Source of the DNA: Solea solea
Lineage: Eukaryota; Chordata; Actinopteri; Pleuronectiformes; Soleidae
Reading direction: 5' to 3'
Assembly (NCBI RefSeq): GCF_958295425.1
Contig: NC_081142.1
Span: 28,801,649-28,865,648 of the forward strand
DNA: 64,000 nucleotides
This document shows, in pieces, positions 58,798-64,000 of this stretch. A model generated the notes under the pieces. The model saw nothing but the letters and a program-made list of their open reading frames with translations. It had not been told where the DNA came from and searched no databases. Position 1 is the stretch's first letter; each line of letters starts with the position of its first letter. The translations under genes were made by a program, and so were the position numbers.

Positions 58798-58800
58798 ATA
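57500..58800 (+). pseudogene. Retrotransposon integrase and chromodomain remnant
   Basis: HHCC zinc-binding region (57510-57660), then, after a frame break near 57710, the catalytic core with [21 protein letters not shown] and [11 protein letters not shown] (D, D, E). The C-terminal chromodomain [20 protein letters not shown] and GPEERSWVP follows. The frame ends by running through a 29-base G tract. Confidence 0.87.
58769..58797 (+). repeat. 29-base G run before the 3' LTR
   Basis: An uninterrupted G tract ending 5 bp before the 3' LTR, where the polypurine tract that primes plus-strand DNA synthesis is expected. Its exact length may be a sequencing estimate. Confidence 0.85.
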
Positions 58801-58801
58801 C

Positions 58802-59049
58802 TGTCATGATCTGTAACTTCCGTTAAGTATCTTGTTTTGTTTCTCCCTTCATGTTCCATGTCTTGTCTTTCTGTTTTATTTTGAGTAGTTTAGTCTTCTT
58901 GTGTTTTTGAACCTTGCCTGCCTTTTTTGACCTTGCCTTTTTGCCTGACATTTTTGTACCTCTGCCTGGATTAAACTTGTTTACTGATTGAATCGTGTCC
59001 AGAATTCCGCATTTGAGTCCACTGTTCTGCTTTGCCATAGTTCACGACA
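58802..59049 (+). repeat. 3' LTR (248 bp)
   Basis: TGTCATGATCTG at the start to CATAGTTCACGACA at the end; shorter than the 5' LTR. Confidence 0.88.
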
Positions 59050-59130
59050 GTGTGATGTTAAAATAACTGATTTTCTCTGGGAAAGAACATGATTTACAAA
59101 GTTTCCAGTCAGAAAAGTCTGTTATGTTTG
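59050..59130. mobile_element. MITE family A, right arm after the LTR element
   Basis: GTGTGATGTTAAAATAACTG through to CAGTCAGAAAAGTCTG, completing the copy begun at 53817. Confidence 0.82.
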
Positions 59131-59615
59131 GGTGATAGATGCGATGAGATGAGTTCCACAGTATATGTATTCATTATTTCTTGTGTTTAAAGCGTATCCT
59201 ACTGAAACTACAGGATGGATAAAAGGGGGAAATAAAGGATCAGGTTCCTCCTGAGCTGTGGTGTGTGCAGGGAGGCTTAACACTTCATATGGATTTCATT
59301 CAGTAATGTATGTATTAAATGCCTTATATGAGCAGAGCCAGGGGATTAGCAGCGATGCATTGACCTCCGTGTGTGTACAGTAGCTGCCCCGCTCAGTCAC
59401 ATGACTTCCTGACAGCTGTTGTTCACTTCAAATTGAAAAAAGACACATTTCTAAACCTCATCTCAACCGTTTTTGGTCAATTCACAAACTTAAAGGAGAC
59501 AAACTCCACATTTAAAAAAACAAAACAAACTTTTATTTTCTTGCTTGAATAACAAAACAGACTGACACCTGTGTTTGTGTAGTTTTAGGTTTGATGTCAG
59601 AGTGTAGTTGGTGTG
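59131..59615. other. Intergenic stretch without recognisable features
   Basis: No gene or clear repeat seen. Confidence 0.4.
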
Positions 59616-59909
59616 GCTTTGTAAAGCCACTCACTCTCCCACACCAAACCCCATAGAGAAAATCATCGATTTTAGCGTCACAGCACACAGGAGGTGTTGA
59701 TCCACTGCTGCCTCCATCACTTAGTTCAGATGTATTATTTTGTACATACGACATTTCAAATCTGTGTTTCATTTGACCTTAGTGACAGAAAGTGACCAGG
59801 CAGCAGAGGTCCAGCAGCTCCTGTTTCCCTGTGAGCTAAAATCACTCACTTTCTCTCTGGACTGGTGTGGAAGAGTGAGTGGTTTACAAACTTCACTTTC
59901 CTGTTGGAC
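59616..59909. mobile_element. MITE family A copy, right tip cut by a LINE
   Basis: Left arm AGCCACTCACTCTCCCACAC, both inner blocks, right arm GAGTGAGTGGTTTACAAACT then TTTCCTGTTGGA, where LINE sequence begins. Confidence 0.82.
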
Positions 59910-61560
59910 CTCTCCGGGAACCATCACCTTATTGTGGTGGAGAGGTTTAAGTGTCCCTGGGATCCTGAGAGCTGTGTTGTCTGGAGCCTTATGCTCCTGG
60001 TAGGGTCTCCCAAGGCAAATTGGTCTCAGGGGAGGGGCCTGTCGAAGAATGGTTCAAAGACCCCATGAAACAACGACTGAGGAAGAGAGTGACCCTGCCC
60101 GGACGAAGCCCGGGGCCCCCGCCTGGAGCCAGGCCCAGACGGAAGGCCCGTGATCGAGCGCCTGGTGGCCGGGTCTACCACGGGGCCTGGTCGGGCACAG
60201 CCCGAAGAAGTCCCGTGGCCTCGTCGTCGTCCTCCTGTGGACCCACCACCTGCAGGGAGACCGACTGGAGTCGGGTGCGCTGCCATATGGGAGGCAGTGA
60301 AGGTCGGGGGTCTTGACGTACTGGACCTGGGCGGCAGAAGCTGGCTCTGGGGACGTGGAACGTCACCTCGCTGTGGGGGAAAGAGTCGGAGCTTGTGCGG
60401 GAGATGGAGTGCTACCAGTTAGATCTGGTGGGGCTTACCTCCACGCACAGCCTTGGGTCTGGAACCACACTCCTTGATAGGGGTTAGAAGTTTTTCTTCT
60501 CCGGAGTTGTGGGGATACTCACGAGCCCCCGGCTGAGCACCGCTGTGTTGGAATTTACCCCGGTGGACGAGAAGGTCGCCTCCCTGCACCTTAGGGTTGC
60601 GGGTGGGGAAAGCCCTGACTTCTGTTTGTGCCTATGCGGCGAAGAGAGGGGCAGAGCTGTCAACTGATCACCATCTGGTGGTGAGTTGGGTCAGAGGATG
60701 GGGGAGGACTCTGGACAGACCTGGTAAACCCAAACGTGTAGTGGGGATGAACTGGGAACGTCTGGAGGATGCCCCTGTCCGAGAGGCCTTCAACTCTTTT
60801 CAAAAAGGGTGACCTCAGAGTGTGTGCCAATTACCGGGGCATCACACTTCTCAGCCTCCCTGGTAAGGTTTACTCCAAGGTACTGGAAAGGAGGGTTCAA
60901 CCAGTAGTCGAACCTCAGATTCAAGAGGAACAATGCAGATTCCGTCCTGGTCGTGGAACAACGAACCAGCTCTTTACTCTTGCAGGGATCCTGGAGGGGG
61001 CCTGGGAGTACGCACATGTGTTTTGTGGACCTGGAGAAGGCGTATGATCGGGTTCCCAGGGAGATACTGTGGGAGGTGCTGCGGGAGCATGGGGTGAGGG
61101 GGGCACTGCTTAGGGTCATACAATCCCTATACGCCCAAAGTATGAGCTGTGTCCGGGTTCTCGGCACTAAATCAGGCCTGTTTCCTGTGGGTGTTGGCCT
61201 TAGCCAAGGCTGCGCTTTATCACCAATCCTGTTTGTGATTTTCATGGACAGGATATCGAGGCGTAGTCGTGGGGGAGAGGGGTTGCGGTTTGGCGGGCTT
61301 GAGATCTCGTCGCTGCTTTTTGCAGATGATGTGGTCCTCATGGCTTTGTCGGCCTGTGACATTCAGCGCTCACTGGATCGGTTCGTGGCCGAGTGTGAAG
61401 CGGTCGGGATGAAGATCAGCACCTCTAGATCTGAGGCCATGGCTCTTAGCAGGAAACTGGTGGATTACCTTCTCCAGGTAGGGAATGACTCCTTGCCCCA
61501 GGTGAAGGAGTTCAAGTATCTCTTGGTCTTGTTCACGAGTGGCTCTTTGCCACTCATGAA
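59910..61560 (+). mobile_element. Decayed non-LTR retrotransposon (endonuclease + reverse transcriptase)
   Basis: Starts CTCTCCGGGAACCATCACCT. Endonuclease start LGTWNVTSLWGKE (about 60350) and RT stretches: YRGITLLS, CRFRPGRGTTNQLF, FVDLEKAYDRVPR, GLSQGCALSPILFVIFMD, LLFADDVVLMA (the A/FADD site). The region between the endonuclease end and RT start is missing, and a frame break lies near 61010. It ends at a GAT/AAT microsatellite. The clade is uncertain (I/Nimb- or RTE-like). Confidence 0.82.
60953..61535 (+). pseudogene. LINE reverse transcriptase fragment
   Basis: A long open stretch holding the RT catalytic core, with FADD at about residue 123 of this frame, ending in the microsatellite. 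The N-terminal half is in another frame. No intact ORF2 exists. Confidence 0.78.
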
Positions 61561-61564
61561 CATC

Positions 61565-61645
61565 ATTAATGATAATAATGATGATAATGATAATGATAAT
61601 AATGATAATAATGATGATAATGATGATAATGATAATAATGATACA
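61565..61645. repeat. GAT/AAT microsatellite
   Basis: GATAATGATAATAATGATGA repeat at the 3' end of the LINE fragment; the same type appears in shisal2 intron 1. Confidence 0.92.
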
Positions 61646-62363
61646 GAAAAACATGCAAAATGAACATGTGAGGAGAATAATAAAAAAGTCAATAAAAATA
61701 TCAAAGATATAAAGTAATGAGAATGCAGCTGAACAGAACAGGTTGTGATGCGGCCGTGTCCCATTCTTTGACGTGATGTGTGGAGGAACGATGAAAGGTG
61801 CCGAGCAGAGCCGAGCTGCATGTGTGTGAGTAAAGCATACGCTCCATAATCCTCCTCTTATTTACCAGTGTTTCCACTCAATCTGCCGGGATTACACAGT
61901 CATTCATTCATTCATTTATCAAAACACACACACACACACACACACACATCTAATCAAAGACAATTCAGCAGCATCAACACATGTTAAATTTCTTTTATGT
62001 TTTTAAACTGGAGTGTTTTTCACTCATGTGTGTGGGATTATGTAATCTATGCCTTCTATAGATCTATACATCTATTTATAAAAGTGACCACATGAGGCAG
62101 CAGAGGACCAGCAGCTCCTGTAAAACATGTTCTTAAATATATCGTATACTTCTGATTAATTTGTGAAGTGGTTAAAAAAATGTTGTTTTCTTCGTGTTCA
62201 TAAAATGAAAACATGAAAACATAAAACTTCTGTAAATTCTTCATGGAGAGAGAGAGAGAGAGAGAGTGGAGGAAAGAGTCAGTCAAGCTCCCGCAGATGC
62301 CGCAAAGTGGCATCAGGAGGATGAGCAGAGTTGCGTGTCTGTCCCTGTGTCCGTGCGTCTGTC
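61646..62363. promoter_or_regulatory. Upstream region of the shisa-like gene
   Basis: (CA)n at 61925-61948, a short MITE A remnant at 62082-62122, (GA)n at 62246-62268. The promoter/5' UTR is expected here; no core element is recognised. Confidence 0.35.
62082..62122. mobile_element. MITE family A remnant
   Basis: AAGTGACCACATGAGGCAGC then AGAGGACCAGCAGCTCCTGT only. Confidence 0.65.
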
Positions 62364-62543
62364 ATGAGCTCAGACTGAGAGTTACTACAGCACAGAAAAC
62401 GTGCTCGTGGACAGATTCTCATGTCCGATGGCGGACAGTGACACCACAGCTCTGTTCTGCTGCGGCTTCAGTGACCTCAAGTACTGCTGTGATGACCCCA
62501 ACAGCTTCTTCCCCTACAAGTATGGATACATGTGGGGGCTGAG
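62364..62543 (+). CDS. Shisa-like 2 family membrane protein, exon 1 (apparent 2-nt frame break; gene runs off the window)
   Basis: The open part of this exon (62377 on) reads SYYSTENVLVDRFSCP, then ALFCCGFSDLKYCCDDP and FFPYKYGYMWG, ending at donor GAG|GTAAGC. The paired cysteines CC..KYCC and the FFPY motif are those of the SHISAL2 (FAM159) family: small single-pass membrane proteins of unknown function. The natural start would be ATG at 62364 (Met-Ser-Ser-Asp), which matches the short N-terminus I recall for human SHISAL2A, but the frame hits TGA at 62376. Two missing bases near 62375 would join it to the rest, so this is either an assembly error, a real mutation, or an exon that starts at the CAG acceptor-like site ending at 62373. 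Exon 2 would begin with codon AG|T, as in the repeated units near the right edge. The symbol is left blank because the 2A/2B paralogue is not settled. Confidence 0.68.
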
Positions 62544-62551
62544 GTAAGCAG

Positions 62552-62854
62552 TAACAATAATGATAATAATGATGATAATGATAATAATGATAATCATGAT
62601 GATAATGCTAATAATGATGATAATAATGATAATAATGATGATAATGATGATAATAATGATAATAATGATAATAATAATACAATGATGATAATGATGATAA
62701 TGATGATGATAATAATGATAATAATGATAATAATGATGATAATGATAATAATGATGATAATGATAATAATGATAATAATGATGATAATGATAATAATGAT
62801 GATAATAATGATGATAATAATGATAATAATAATATAATGATGATAATGATGATG

Positions 62855-62895
<41 letters not shown>

Positions 62896-63132
62896 GATGA
62901 TAATAATGACAAGAATGATGATAATAATGGTAATAATGATGATAATAATAATGATATAATGACGATAATAATGATAATAATGATGATAATGATGATATTA
63001 ATGTTAATAATGATAATATTGATGATAATAATGATGATAATGATATATTAATGATAATATTGATGATAATAATGATGATATAATGATGATAATGATAATA
63101 ATGACAAGAATGATGATAATGATAATAATGTA
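62552..63132. repeat. GAT/AAT trinucleotide array in shisa-like intron 1
   Basis: About 580 bp of AATGATGATAATGATAATA mix beginning 9 bp after the exon 1 donor. The Tyr/His- or Ile-rich open frames on the minus strand come from it. Confidence 0.96.
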
Positions 63133-63670
63133 ATCTGTCAGGATGTAATTGTTGACAGTGTTGTTGTTGTGTGTCGGACAGACGGTGTGTGTGTGTGTGT
63201 GAGCAGGTGTTTGGACAGAAAAAAATGCCAGAAATATCAGTTAAAAAAAGACAGAAAACGCCTTCACTTCTCTTGATTGCTATGCAGGCTACCATGGCAA
63301 CCATGGTCATACATTTTTTTTTGCAGTGTGTGCAGAGTGCACTTTGACCTTGGACAAGAAATGCAAGAGATCACAGGCTTCAAACTTTAAATAATAAGAA
63401 TAATAAACTAGAGTAAAACATGACACAGAGCAGCGTTATTCTAGGATCCCTTCAAAGTAAAAGTCAACTTTCTATTTCTTCAACTGATCTGTTACATTTT
63501 TAAAAGACATATCATCATGTAGCGAAAAAACTGACAATAAAACACAATAAAAAAATAACATCAACAAATTAAATAAATGTCAATGAAAATAAATACTTAG
63601 GTGTGAGTTTGCTTGTTGTTACATTTTATTGCACGAAAAAACCAACTAATCGATTATTTGTCTGTGTGTG
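63133..63670. other. Shisa-like intron 1, remaining sequence
   Basis: A (GT)n run (63184-63201) and unremarkable AT-rich sequence; no exon found. Confidence 0.4.
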
Positions 63671-63785
63671 TCTCAGTGTCGGGGCTCTGCTGGGTCTCTG
63701 TAGATTGATTGATTGATTGATTGATTGATCATGTGTGTGTGTGTGTGTGTGTGTGTCAGTCTCGGGGCTCTGCTGGGTCTCTGTA

Positions 63786-63858
<73 letters not shown>

Positions 63859-63888
63859 TCAGTCTCGGGGCTCTGCTGGGTCTCTGTA

Positions 63889-63919
<31 letters not shown>

Positions 63920-64000
63920 CGATCATGTGTGTGTGTGTGTGTGTGTCTCAGTCTCGGGGCTCTGCTGAGTCTCTGTAGATTGATTGATTGATTGATTGAT
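63671..64000 (+). repeat. Four tandem copies of an exon-2-like acceptor segment with GATT and GT runs
   Basis: Each unit of about 85-95 bp has (GT)n, TCTCAG or TGTCAG, TCTCGGGGCTCTGCTGGGTC, TCTGTAGA, (TTGA)n and ATCATG. Read from AG|T, completing the codon left open by exon 1, it gives S-(V/L)-G-A-L-L-G-L-C, close to the start of the transmembrane segment expected in SHISAL2 exon 2, then runs into TTGA repeats. Copies start near 63671, 63755, 63857 and 63946. The last is cut by the window edge or leads into the true exon. Confidence 0.75.

Larger units (their letters stand above)
54073..59049 (+). mobile_element. Ty3/gypsy chromodomain LTR retrotransposon (inactive)
   Basis: Bounded by LTRs with TG..CA ends and a 5-bp duplication GTGTG (54068-54072, 59050-59054). 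Order: gag with zinc knuckle, protease, reverse transcriptase, RNase H, integrase, chromodomain. This order and the chromodomain place it with chromoviruses, such as the fish Sushi-type elements. At least seven frame breaks were counted, so this copy cannot make its proteins. About 4 of the first 83 LTR bases differ between the two LTRs. Confidence 0.92.

Noticed and set aside
62514..63310. Tyr/His- and Ile-rich minus-strand frames of 130-238 aa
   Set aside because: Translations of the GAT/AAT array in the shisa-like intron.

Overview
This window is teleost-like vertebrate genomic DNA. It has three multi-exon genes with GT-AG introns, very many simple and tandem repeats, and fish-type mobile elements (L2-like LINE tails ending in GAATT repeats, hAT, Tc1, a chromodomain Ty3/gypsy element, many MITEs). 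No bacterial, phage or CRISPR structure is present. All exon coordinates were read by eye from the sequence; every exon join keeps frame, which is the main check on them.

Genes. (1) podn (podocan) on + at 910-24412: 10 coding exons, 582 aa, with nine exons packed into the first 6 kb and the last exon 18.3 kb downstream. (2) slc1a7 (EAAT5-type glutamate transporter) on - from 49164 down to 27219: 11 coding exons, 579 aa, ending in a PDZ ligand. (3) The 5' end of a shisa-like-2 gene (SHISAL2/FAM159 type) on + from 62364, running off the right edge. Podn and slc1a7 are tail to tail, as I recall for human PODN and SLC1A7 on chromosome 1p32, and the human SHISAL2A gene lies in the same neighbourhood. 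The proteins do not form one pathway: podocan is a secreted matrix proteoglycan-type LRR protein, EAAT5 is a retinal glutamate transporter/anion channel, and the shisa-like protein is a small membrane protein.

Layout. 1-655 TCAC-type simple repeat; 656-6008 podn exons 1-9; 6009-24279 giant podn intron 9, containing a 10-bp array, LINE/SINE/MITE pieces, a 43-bp array, a 2.8-kb foldback element carrying a hAT insertion, an L2-like tail, and a 9.8-kb TTAA-flanked element almost filled by a ~167-copy 55-bp minisatellite with higher-order periods of 993 and 4,256 bp; 24280-24412 last podn exon; 24413-27218 intergenic with a MITE and a possible ZNF143/CTCF pair; 27219-49164 slc1a7, whose introns hold at least eight different tandem arrays; 49165-62363 intergenic with a second foldback copy (THAP fragment inside), a dead chromodomain LTR retrotransposon inserted in a MITE, and a decayed LINE; 62364-64000 shisal2 exon 1, a GAT/AAT-rich intron and a tandemly repeated splice-acceptor/exon-2-like segment at the right edge.

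No novel enzymatic or defence system is visible. The most unusual material is structural: the hierarchical minisatellite inside a transposon inside an intron, the paired foldback elements with matching 5-bp target duplications, and the tandem copies of a putative exon-2 acceptor in the shisa-like gene.
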